DNA from: Didymella arachidicola
Lineage: Eukaryota > Ascomycota > Dothideomycetes > Pleosporales > Didymellaceae
DNA: 64,000 nucleotides
Assembly (NCBI GenBank): GCA_016630955.3
Contig: CM050002.1
Span: forward strand, 1,054,001-1,118,000
Direction: 5' to 3'
The notes below the pieces were generated by a model that ran no database searches, was not told the DNA's origin, and worked only from the letters and a program-made list of their open reading frames with translations. Made by a program: the position numbers and the translations under genes. Of the stretch, positions 1 through 9,560 are shown in pieces (position 1 is the first letter of the stretch; the number at the start of each line of letters is the position of its first letter).

Positions 1-1878
1 TCTCGCAATCGTCTGGGCGTGATGAACCAGCTCGTCCATGTATCCCTGCTGATTGAGATACGTATAGCCCTCGCTGAAGCGAAAGATGAGGATACCAGGA
101 TACGGGGACTCAATGTCGATGTTCGGGTTTGATCCGTCCTGCCTATTAATAGGAATGAATGCCTCCCGGGAGGAAGGCTCCGCACCATGGGCAAAAGCAC
201 TTTCTTCCTTGCGAGCGATCGTATCCGGAGTTGCGCGGTAAACGCGAACTTTGCCAAGCACCTGTCCGTGAGTAAAAAGCTGACGCCATAGCAGCAGGGC
301 GAAAGAAGCTGCGATCGTGACATAGATGCCATTCTCGATGTTCGTAAAGATGGTAACGAAAACACCAGCAAAGAAGATGATCACCTCAAGGGGCGAGGTC
401 TCCCAGAACTGATAAACCACATTGGGCGGCGTGATGAGATCGCCCACAGCGTGAATGATGATAGCTGACAAAGTTGCCATTGGGATGTAGAAGAACATAG
501 CCGTCAAGGCATACAAAGCCAGGAGGACGATGATGGCGGTGAAGATACCAGCGAGAGGCGTTCTTACACCAGCCTTGGATTTGATAGCAGTACGGGAGAA
601 AGAACCGGTCGCAGGATAAGCGCCTAGGAAAGGTCCAATGACGTTTGTGAAGCCTACAGCTACAAGTTCCTGTGATGGGTTGATAACATAGTTGTTGATG
701 CGGCCGAAGGACTTCGAGATGGCAATGTGTTCAAGGATGAGAACGATGATCGTGACAGGAATGTCCGGGGCGATGGCGGAAAGAATCTCGGTATTCATCT
801 TCGGTACACCAGCGTGCTGAAAGCCACGAGGAACCTTGCCGAGGAGCTTGAACTTCGCCTTCTTCGCGTCCTTGACATGACGGTTGGCGACGTAGCTGAT
901 CATGATGTATAAAAGGATGACGAAAGCCATACGCAGTGTATTGATCTAAAGCACATTAGTAGAGGCGTATGCTCGCGACGTATACACACTTACGAAGAAC
1001 CACATCTTCTTACGATTGGGCTGCTTCTTTGCCATGAAGTTGCAGAAAGAACGGATGATGTAGAGCATCGCGAGGGCACTCAGGCCCATAGCTGCATCAA
1101 GCTTCGTCCGAGGAAGGCCCTTGAGGGTGTCGATGATGACAAGGTAGGTCGGGCCACGAGTGGCGACACCGGATATACCCATGAGAGCTGGAACTTGACC
1201 CGCGCCAATACTGATGGCGGCGCCAGTCATGAAGGAGGTAATGGCGACCAGAGGAATCAGCTCGACAATGCGACCGAGGCGGGTGAGACCGATGAAGAGC
1301 AGCACAGCTCCAGCGATGACAGACAGAGCTCTGGCGATATCGGGAGCAGTCATCTCGGGATGCTCCTTACGCACCTTGACCACAATGTTCCCGACGATCG
1401 TAGACATCACAGCCACTGTGCCAATAGTGATGTCCTTGGATGTTGCAAAAGCCCAATAGAGAATGAAACCAACGAAGCTGGTGTATAGGCCGTATTCAGC
1501 TGGCAATTGCGCCAGCAGAGCGTAGGCCATTCCCTGAGGAATGACCACAAAGCCGACAGTCACACCTAAGAGCGTAAGCCTGCAGCCTACTACTGATCAA
1601 AAGGGTAGCTTACCGGCAATGACATCGCCAAAGAGCCACGTAAAGTTGTAGTGAAAGATCCAGTCCAAAAAGGGGAATAAGCTACGGAGGTAGCGCTTGA
1701 ATGCTGACAATGATGGGGTGAAACGGGAGAGCCATTCCGCAGCGGTAGGCTCTCGTTCGACGTAGGTATCGACTGAAGATACCGACAGAGCGCCTGAGTT
1801 CTCCAGAGGGTCTGCTTCCTTGCGATAGTCGACGTTGATACCAAGAACCTTGGCCACGCCTCGCCCAGCTGAAGCCAT
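1..1878 (-). CDS. SulP-family sulfate permease (3' end outside window)
   Basis: High-affinity sulfate uptake transporter of the plasma membrane (SulP/SLC26 family; fungal Sul1/Cys-14 type). I read three exons: 1878-1614, 1565-994 and 945 to the window edge. The introns are 48-49 nt with GTAAG donors and CTTAG/TTTAG acceptors, and the frame is continuous through 594 codons. The N-terminal cytosolic part (residues 1-90) leads into the sulfate transporter core with LLAQLPAEYGLYTSFVGF and ATSKDITIGTVAVMSTIVG, followed by many hydrophobic segments. Near the edge PYPGILIFRFSEGYTYLNQQ marks the start of the cytoplasmic STAS domain, so the last part of STAS is missing. The start is the first ATG in frame before the core. 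No lesions are seen. Confidence 0.93.
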
Positions 1879-4500
1879 GCCGGCGATAAGTTACTGTCGT
1901 GTCGCAGCGACGAGCTTTCTTGTCAGAAGCTTGGTGGTAGAGAGGCGCTATCAAGGAACTGTTGGGCTAGCGTGTGTTAGAGAGATTGTAACAACCTCTT
2001 GTGTTTTTGAGCTTGTCCAGGTATGTTGCTCAGGGTCCTGTGCGAGGACGTTGTACCCTTATAGTCTACTCACTCGTCACAACCCGACAGCCCGTAGCTG
2101 CCGTGGAGATATCTGAAGTTGCCCATCAGAAGAGACTGCAAGGTTCTAGATCCGCACCGGAGCATGACGCCTCATACGCTATGGTTTGATGTGTCCAAGA
2201 CGTCGGCGCTCAAAAACGCGGCCCTCGCTGCCTTGGCGTGGGAGACGAGCTCAGCGCAAAGATTTCCGTTCAATCACATCTCTCAGTAGGCGATGACGTG
2301 CTCCGATTGTACAAGATATTTGGACAAAGGACAAGCAGGCGACAAGACATTAGGAAGCCTGGGCTGGGCAGGGCACTGAGCTTGTGTAGTCTGGGCTGGA
2401 AGAACAGCCGGGATGGTCTTGGTGGGCGTCGATGGATTGCATGCGGGATCCATGAACATCGGTTGGCTAACTGTAGCGGTTTGCATCTTCATTGCATACC
2501 TGAGGTGCTCAAAGAGCCGACAAAACGAGGGAAGTCTGCATTTGGTGTTGCATTTCCCCAGATTCCGTGGAGACTGCACTAACGAGCATTTGCAGTGGAA
2601 ACGTACCCGCAATCAGTGTTGCTGGTCTCTGCTGCCCGCAAGCGCGAGGCGAGGGTTTGGAGATCGCAATTGTGCCAAGAATGGCGACATCGGTCCACGT
2701 CCTTGGCGCTCAGTGGAACGGCTAGTGCCTCCACGCCTGCATGGGCGCTAGTAAGAATGCGCCTAGTAGTTGATGGACGATGGGGTCACAACGTGGCTGA
2801 TCCTACCTGGCATGATGATAACTCGACCAGAGTGGTGGTAAGATAGAAACATACCTCCGTTATATGGCGAGCTTTACGATGATCGATGCCCAGGTGTTCT
2901 GATTGAAGGAACAATCTTGAGCTACATGACCGAACCGGTGCGATGGGATGTTGTTCAGGCTCGCATCATCTTTACTGAAGTTGCAATATCTCTGAACCAT
3001 TACTGCTGGACGAGAAGACTCCTACGATCGGAGATGACCTCGGGAGGTTGCAGTCTTTGCTTTTGTTGCCTGCATGCTGGCCGTGCTCGCTTTACCCTGC
3101 TGGCGACGTTCCGAGACTCCTCTGCGAGCACCTCGTACAACAAGCCTCGCGGCCGAAAGTTAAAGACCGCAATTGTACGTGTGAAATCCAATAGTATTCA
3201 TCAGAAGGTCCTCATAGAGCGCATCTCGTGATCCAGATCAGCCTTGGCTAGCCATGTTCCTGGTGACCGGCGCAGCGAGACGCTCCCGATCCGCTAGAAG
3301 CGCATGTGCCTGCAATGAGGCTGACATCACAGTACAAGTGGCCTAGTCTCGCATCTGGAACCATGCATCAATATGAAGACAGGCCCTCGAGGCATGGGGC
3401 CATGGTACTGGAGTAGTTGCCTGTGCTAATCAACCTCGCACTGAACGCACAGCAGGGTCCCCAAACCGCGGGCATGCCGGTCGATCTGTGCGGCGGGAAG
3501 CGCCGATAGCGTAGCTCCATAATTGCATGAGACAATTAGGGCTAGAGTACCTAGGTAGTGTTGACGACTCCCGGATGTTGCAATGAAGGTTGTGTCGTTC
3601 ATGCACCGCATGCGGATCGTCGGTCGGGGGCGTCAGAGAGGCCGTCACCTGGCGCTCTAAGATGAGGCGATCATTTCAGACATGGTTACTCTGATCCCAA
3701 GTACGGATGTCGCAAGGGACGCGCGAGAATGCGCAATCCATAGATCTTGCTACCGAGAAGCTGGGAGTATGATCTCTGTACGTTGACTGGCGCGATCTCA
3801 TCAGGGTCCTCGTCCTTCCCAGCAACATCATGAGTAAATCATAATCTTCTTGGCAATACAAAGATAATGTCGAAAGCAAAGCGACTTGGCGCTACATCAT
3901 CTTCTACCTTTTCGTGCAGTTTTCACTTCTGTAGATAACAGCAATCTCTTTGAGCCTCTGCAAGCCTACCTGCATTGAATCATCACAGTGGAGATTAGGT
4001 AAGATCTTTGCGGCTTCTTTTGCAACTTCTATGATAGTCTGCGCATCAAATGATTAAGTTGACTGCACTCCGGATCCAGGTAACTTCAAAACTACCTTAG
4101 TATATTTATAACCCTAAGCTCTGTTGGCTTTCAGGGCTTAGCTAGTAGCGCAAAGGGTTGTTGGTTGGTTGGTTGGTTGGTATTCATTTTACGTCTAGTT
4201 GATGAGGATTAAGTCCATCATCTCGCCTCCCGAAGGGCATATACGACGTGCTAAACTATGGAATTACTGTGCTAACACACTACCTTAGAAAGCATTTCTT
4301 GCCTGCGCGGGTATTGCTACCATATCAAGCTACAGCTCCCCTTCCAGCTGTGGAGACTGAGCAATTTGTGTACATTAGGGTGGATCCCTCGTGTGTGTTC
4401 AGAGGCAGGTAAATGCCAGAGAATTAGGAGAGAGGGAGAGGGAGAGTAAGAAGGAGAGTAAGGAAATAGTACGGCTGTTTGCTGCTGTTGCAGCACAGGC
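1879..4500. other. gene-free interval upstream of the permease
   Basis: Only short overlapping ORFs with no recognisable domain. It presumably holds the permease promoter at its left end. It includes a (TTGG)5 microsatellite at 4161-4180 and a GA-rich stretch at about 4425-4470 that belongs to the 3' flank of the LINE remnant. Confidence 0.5.
4161..4180. repeat. (TTGG)5 microsatellite
   Basis: Five perfect tandem TTGG units in the gene-free interval. Confidence 0.8.
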
Positions 4501-4504
4501 TAAG

Positions 4505-5174
4505 CTACCGGGGGCACACCTTGGTGTAGTACTGTGTGAGTTGGAGAAAGGCTTCGAAAGCCTCTGGATCCCCAATCAGCGCAGCAGTATACGCTAGGCC
4601 ATCGTTCCGGCTGGACGGTGGTATAGCTGGTCGAAGTGGCCATCGGCCAAAAGCTCCTATGGTCTTGCGGCAGAGCGCAAGGTGTTCTGGCGTCTTGTCG
4701 CGTCTGCATGAGCAGGTGAGTGTTGCGTCGTTGTGACTGAACTTTCGGTGGTACCAAGCGAAGTCGCAAAGGGTTGTTGCGGTATCTATTGCCGCAAAGA
4801 GGCACAGCAAGCGCTTAACGTTCATGTGCCAACAAGGCGCATCTAGCGTGCTACTAGACTCTAGCCCAGATAAGTCGGCCTGGAATTGAGCAGGATGGAA
4901 GCAGACACAAGTAGCTCGCAAGTCAGACACAGACAAGGATCTAATTAGTGCCTAGATAATGGTCGAAGAAACGCAGTAGCGTATTATAGCTTTCTGTATC
5001 TTTTAGACACTCTGCTGCTACATTTAGACAAGCGCATCTATGCGTAGGAGAAGGAGAAGAGGATAGCAATTTTGTGTTAGTATGGTTACAAGAATGCAGC
5101 AGAGAGCGTGTCAACGAGTAAACCGCAACGTGGGATACAAGAAGCCAGCGTCTTTTTAGAAGTCTACTGTGCAA
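4505..5174 (-). pseudogene. LINE-type (Tad1-like) retrotransposon 3' remnant, RNase H and C-terminal zinc region
   Basis: Two adjacent reading frames (5174-4941 and 4936-4505) carry the end of a fungal non-LTR retrotransposon polyprotein. The second contains DFAWYHRKFSHNDATLTCSC followed by KTPEHLALCRKT. This is the layout seen after the RNase H domain in Tad-type fungal LINEs: a histidine/aspartate-rich step, then a cysteine-histidine cluster. It ends QYYTKVCPR and stop, a common terminus of these proteins. The stretch N-terminal to it is out of frame and only loosely recognisable. No reverse transcriptase or endonuclease part is present, so this is a 5'-truncated, decayed copy. A CT-rich tail follows on the minus strand. 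The assignment rests on motif layout only. Confidence 0.6.
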
Positions 5175-6660
5175 TATTCCGGTCTCTGCTCCAGACCTCG
5201 ACTACCTCAGACTCAAAAGAGAGCGCAGGGGTGCTGCCAGTGGAGAGGATACCCTTCTCTAGCCCTCTATCAAACCAGACCGAAACACCTCCAAGGTGTA
5301 TAGACAACATGTCTGCAGATCCAAAGTCTACTCTAGCCCGGGCAAAGCTGCCTTTAAGCACCTTGTGCGTCGGGCTAAGCTTAACTAGACAGTCAGCATG
5401 TGCTTTAGGCGGCAGCAACACGTCTTTGTCGAGAGTGCATGCTGCAAGACTATCTTCCTGCGCTTGGGATGCGTATAGGCAGAAAATAAGCTCTAGCGGT
5501 CTACTCTCTGCCGTTCCTTGGATGTACACAAGACGAGTTGCTGATGTTGTCGTAGTCAGCTCCCACACAGTGTGACACGAGAGATGTGCAGGGCTGCCAT
5601 GAGCAAGCAGTGCCAGCTGATCAAGAATCAAGTCTGGTGCTATTAGACTCAGCTGAGACAACTGGGTGGTGCTAAGCGACATTTGCTTGCGCTGAGATTC
5701 TACTCTTGTAATCTATGTCTGTTAGTTTCTCTTCTCTAGGTGACAATTGGCTGCAAAAGATAATCTCACCGCTAGTGGCAGCCTTCTTAAGCGCCGAATT
5801 GGCGGACTTCTTGACCAGTGGCCTGGAAAGCAACGCCACGCAATATCAGCCAGCCACGCAAGTAGAAAGGGCTTGCCAGTAGAATTAACATGGTAACCTA
5901 CACTTAAGTGGGCAGGGAGCTTACTGTGATTGTTTTAACAGAGTTTCGGAACTCTTGCCAACCAACGCTATCGCCGTGCGTTGGAAACGAGGTAGCAATA
6001 GACTGGGCTATACTGTGTATGCTGTCGCCAGTCCTCTCTCTTAGGTTTTGCTGGTGGCTTGGATTGGCCGTGGCAAGGATCAATTCCAACAATGCTCGAA
6101 TAGATTGGACTGGTACGCTCCCAACCAGCTTCTGGGAGTGGGAGCTAGGAAGCAGAGCAGCTACTGGAAGGAAGCGCTCTCTGTTTTGGGGCTGGCGCTG
6201 CGGCAGGCTCTCATGAAGGACGGCTACAAGGTCTTCATCATCGCAGTCTCCTCTGCAGTTTGCATGGGCCAACCCTTCTGTCCAATTGTCGCTGCTGCAA
6301 AGGCTCTGAAACAGGAGTCTAGTCCTATCTGCCCAGTTGCGAGGTCGTTCATATGCAGTGTACTGACGAAGACGTTCCTCAAAACAGATGTAGAATCGGT
6401 CTTCCCCTATGAGTAGGGTTACAGCGACTGCAAAGCCTTCTAGTGTTAGAGCAGTGGCATGGTCTGGCTTAAAAGGCCACGCACTATGGTGCACTAGAAT
6501 CTGATGCAGCACAGGCGCTGCAGCATCTATAGCCTGGCTGTTTCTAGGAAACAGGCCTGTAAGGAGGCCTTTCACCGAATCAACTGACCAGTCTGGCTTG
6601 CATGGTTTAGTGATCTGCAACCAAAACCTCACTGCTAAGCTTACATGGCAGTGCTCCTTC
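5164..6660 (-). pseudogene. TLDc-domain protein (Rtc5-like), probably broken
   Basis: Two long frames on this strand look like two parts of one TLDc protein. The first (6632-5904) has the helical N-terminal region of Rtc5-like fungal proteins, with ALTLEGFAVAVTLLIGEDRF and RPRNWADRTRLLFQSLC. The second (5682-5164) holds the TLDc domain, with LSQLSLIAPDLILDQLALLA and the terminal pattern FGSADMLSIHLGGVSVWFD ending SEVVEVWS. TLDc proteins are linked to oxidative-stress resistance and to V-ATPase regulation. The join (5904-5682) is unclear: stop codons appear directly after SSLPT, and no single pair of GT-AG introns I tried keeps the frame throughout. An upstream GTAAG...TTGCAG pair at about 6620-6650 may mark an earlier exon. 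It could be a real spliced gene, but its place between transposon debris makes decay more likely. Confidence 0.5.
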
Positions 6661-7396
6661 CTCTACACCAAACCTGTTGAAGCACTTTACGGTCAAGCGC
6701 GGAATGCCATTGTGGAAAAGATGCTCTAGCAAGCTCTGCCTAACGCATTCTCTAGATATAAGTAAGAAAAAGACTCAAGAGAGGCAAAGACGTACGAGGT
6801 GACGCATACATGCAATAGATCTTAGCAAGCGTGCCCACCATGTTCATGTTGTACTGGGTTCTCTACAGCAGTAGGCATAGAGCGTAACTTTTCTCAACTG
6901 TTCAAAAGTAGCTGCAAGGTTATATTAGCAGCTTGTATTATCTACAGCAGAATGCAGTAGAGGGCTTTAAAACTACGTTCTCTCAGTGCGCTAGTTACGC
7001 GCGGACCAATACCGGTACAAAGCGCTAGCTAAATTTAGCTCTACAAGCTGCTGTTGGTCACTATCTATAGATCGCTCTTCAACCCGAACCGAACATAGCC
7101 CACGTTGTGTCAAAGAGCCATGCAAAGAAGTCGTGTATAGACCATATCATTGCTTAAGCTAAAAGCTACTTAGTTAGAAGGTAAACGCATTGGACTACCG
7201 AGAGCTCAATAACCCTCTGGCCGTCTAATAGGGTCGAACACTGCTAAACAGTTAGATATCGCGGCGTCTTCTTGCAGCAGTAATATCCCTACACACCACC
7301 CTCTCTCTACACAGCGTCTAATAGGGTTATCTTAGGCTAATTACAACAGCACTAGATTAGACAAGCAGTTAAATAAACATAGGCAATTTACCTGTA
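6661..7396. other. gene-free interval left of the DNA transposon
   Basis: No open frame with recognisable content. The sequence is rich in TA steps and stop codons in all frames, as in old transposon-derived DNA. It ends with the TA dinucleotide (7395-7396) duplicated by the Pogo-type element. Confidence 0.4.
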
Positions 7397-7443
7397 ACGT
7401 AGGTGGCAAGCGAGCTGCGCACCCCACCAAACTTGCCCACCTC
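7397..7443 (+). repeat. left terminal inverted repeat of the Pogo-type element
   Basis: 47 bp, matching the reverse complement of the reconstructed right end at 45 of 47 positions; preceded by the TA target dinucleotide. Confidence 0.9.
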
Positions 7444-7460
7444 TTTCATCTTAACGTACA

Positions 7461-9113
7461 ATGGCTCAACGCAGTGCTACTCAGATAACCTCAAATGAAG
7501 CAGATATTCAGCTTGCTATCTTGTCTATTACTTCTGGTCAACTACACGCTAATTGACGCGCTGCTAATACCTACAACGTTGCTGAATCTACACTGCGCAG
7601 CCGACGCGCTGGTGTACCTGCCCGACGCGATTGCCAGCCTAACTCAAGGAAGCTCACTCAGGTAGAAGAGGGAGGTGATTGTTACCCATATACTTGACCT
7701 GGACTTGCGTGGGTTTGCGCCCACGTACGCAGCTGTACGTGATATGGCCAATAGACTGCTGGCTGCGCGCAGCGCTGGTGAGGTTGGGCAGAAGTGGCCT
7801 GCCAACTTTGTTAAGCGTACAGACAGTCTTACGACGCGTTTTAATCGCGCATATGATAGGCAGAGAGCTCTGTGTGAAGATCCAGTCTTAATCAAGAAGT
7901 GGTTCGAGCTGGTAGAGCAGACAAAGATCAAGTACGACATCTGCGATGATGACGTCTGGAACTTTGACGAGGCTGGCTTTATGATGGGCAAGATTACAAC
8001 GCAGCTTGTTGTGACAGGAGCAGAGAGGAAAGGTAGGCCAAAGACTGTCCAGCCAGGTGATCGTGAGTGGGCGACAGTGATTGCTGCGATCAACGCTGCT
8101 GGCTGGTCTATCCCACCATTCATCATCTTGACTGGCCAGTACCACCTCTCTGCCTGGTATAAGGACGCAGCAATCCCACGCGACTGGGCGATCGCAGTCA
8201 GCGACAATGGCTGGACTACCAACGAGCTAGGAGTAGAGTGGCTAGAGCACTTCAACGCTCATACAAAGGCTCGTACAGTAGGAGCACGTCGGCTGCTCAT
8301 CCTTGATGGCCATGAGAGTCACCACTCTCTTAAATTCCAGGAGATCTGCAAGGAGAACAACATCTACACGCTCTGCATGCCGCCTCACTCATCTCACCTT
8401 CTCCAGCCTCTTGACGTTGGCTGTTTCTCGCCATTGAAGCGCGCGTACAGCCGTGAGATTGAGAGCCTGATCCGCGACCATATCAACCACATCACAAGCT
8501 TGAGTATCTGCCAGCTCTTAAGGCAGCGTACGATCGATCGTTTACACCAGCCAATATACGATCAGCTTTTCAAGGAGCAGGTCTTGTCCCACACCAGCCA
8601 GACGCAGTCCTATCAAAGCTTACCGTGCAGCTGCGTACGCCGACTCCACCAGCAGCTCTGATCAACACTCTGTGGGAGGCTCGTACACCAAGCAACGTAC
8701 GTGAGCTTGAGGCTCAGTCAAGCCTAATACGTGAGCACGTACGTAAGCATAAGAGCTCTTCGCCAGCGTCAATTATTGAAGCAATAGATCAGCTTAAGAA
8801 AGGGGCAGAGGTGATAGTGCTGTCTGCTGAGCTAATGCGCGATCGGATCACCAACCTTGAGAAGGCAAATAAGGCAGCGTCTGCGCGTAGGCAGCGCAAG
8901 AGAAAGCGTATACAACACCAAGGAGTATTAACAATGGGAGCTGGAGAGGATATACTCGCTCAACGTGAGGCTGAGCAGCAGACTGCTCGTGAGAAGCGTC
9001 AGACAGGAGAGCAATCAGGCCTCAGCCGCCAGGCTCTGGCGCGCTGCAGCAAGTGTAGAGAGACTGGACACAACGCGCGTACGTGCAAGAAAGACACTAT
9101 AGCTACTGCTTAA
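7461..9113 (+). pseudogene. Fot1/Pogo-type transposase, inactivated
   Basis: DDE transposase of the pogo group. The catalytic aspartates are visible in NFDEAGF (codon near 7966), LILDGHESH (near 8304) and PLDVGCF (near 8413). The C-terminal part has a coiled, basic stretch and ends in a CCHC zinc knuckle, CSKCRETGHNARTC. Reading starts at the ATG at 7461, where the DNA-binding helices should lie. Three lesions break it: an in-frame TGA at 7554-7556 (probably from CGA), a one-base gain near 7671, and a one-base loss in the A-run near 8496. After the last, the frame ending at 9113 takes over. Homology continues smoothly across all three, so these are mutations and not introns. The copy cannot make a full transposase. 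Confidence 0.88.
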
Positions 9114-9170
9114 TCTACTGCTTTAATCTCTATATATTATACTGTTGCGTTGTTGAGATATACGTCTAGA

Positions 9171-9214
9171 GAGGTGGACAAGTTTGGTGGGATGCGCAGC
9201 TCGCTTGCCACCTA
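9171..9214 (-). repeat. right terminal inverted repeat of the Pogo-type element (inner 44 bp)
   Basis: Complement of the left repeat. Its last 3 bp (CGT) now lie at 14575-14577, beyond the inserted copia element. The ACCTA at 9210-9214 is repeated at 14570-14574. Confidence 0.9.
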
Positions 9215-9336
9215 TGTTAGCCAGCATCACGTGCTCTGTTACATAATCATCTGTAGGGTGTATATTCCCTCTTCCCCTCATTAGATAGAAAACAACCTAG
9301 TCCCTCTTTTCTACGCCTGGCCTCTGCCCGCACACA
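9215..9336 (+). repeat. 5' LTR of copia element
   Basis: 122 bp, begins TGTTAGCCAGCATCACGTGC and ends CCCGCACACA; same sequence as 14448-14569. Confidence 0.94.
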
Positions 9337-9357
9337 GTTATGAGCCCGGTTTGCACC
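9337..9357 (+). other. primer binding site (half-tRNA type) of copia element
   Basis: GTTATGAGCCCGG follows the LTR directly. Its complement, CCGGGCTCATAAC, resembles the anticodon arm of an initiator methionine tRNA (CAT anticodon). This fits the cleaved half-tRNA primer known for Drosophila copia and Ty5. It does not resemble a tRNA 3' end, which would give TGG first. Confidence 0.65.
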
Positions 9358-9560
9358 TCTTAGACTGCGCTACTCAGCACTAAAACAGCTCTAGACGTGT
9401 AACTGACAACGACTACGTTCACTTCTACCTCGTTTTGTCTACTGACAGCTGATCAGCGTCAAAGACCTTTCTAGTCGACAGCCATCAGGTGGTGTCGCTA
9501 ACGGACCAGAACTGCTGCTCTGTACAGAGATCAGTTTGGTGATTAATCACGAAGATCACG

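Noticed and set aside
7200..7260. Possible tRNA (GGTCGAAC box)
   Set aside because: The box is in the wrong order relative to any A box and no cloverleaf can be drawn on either strand.
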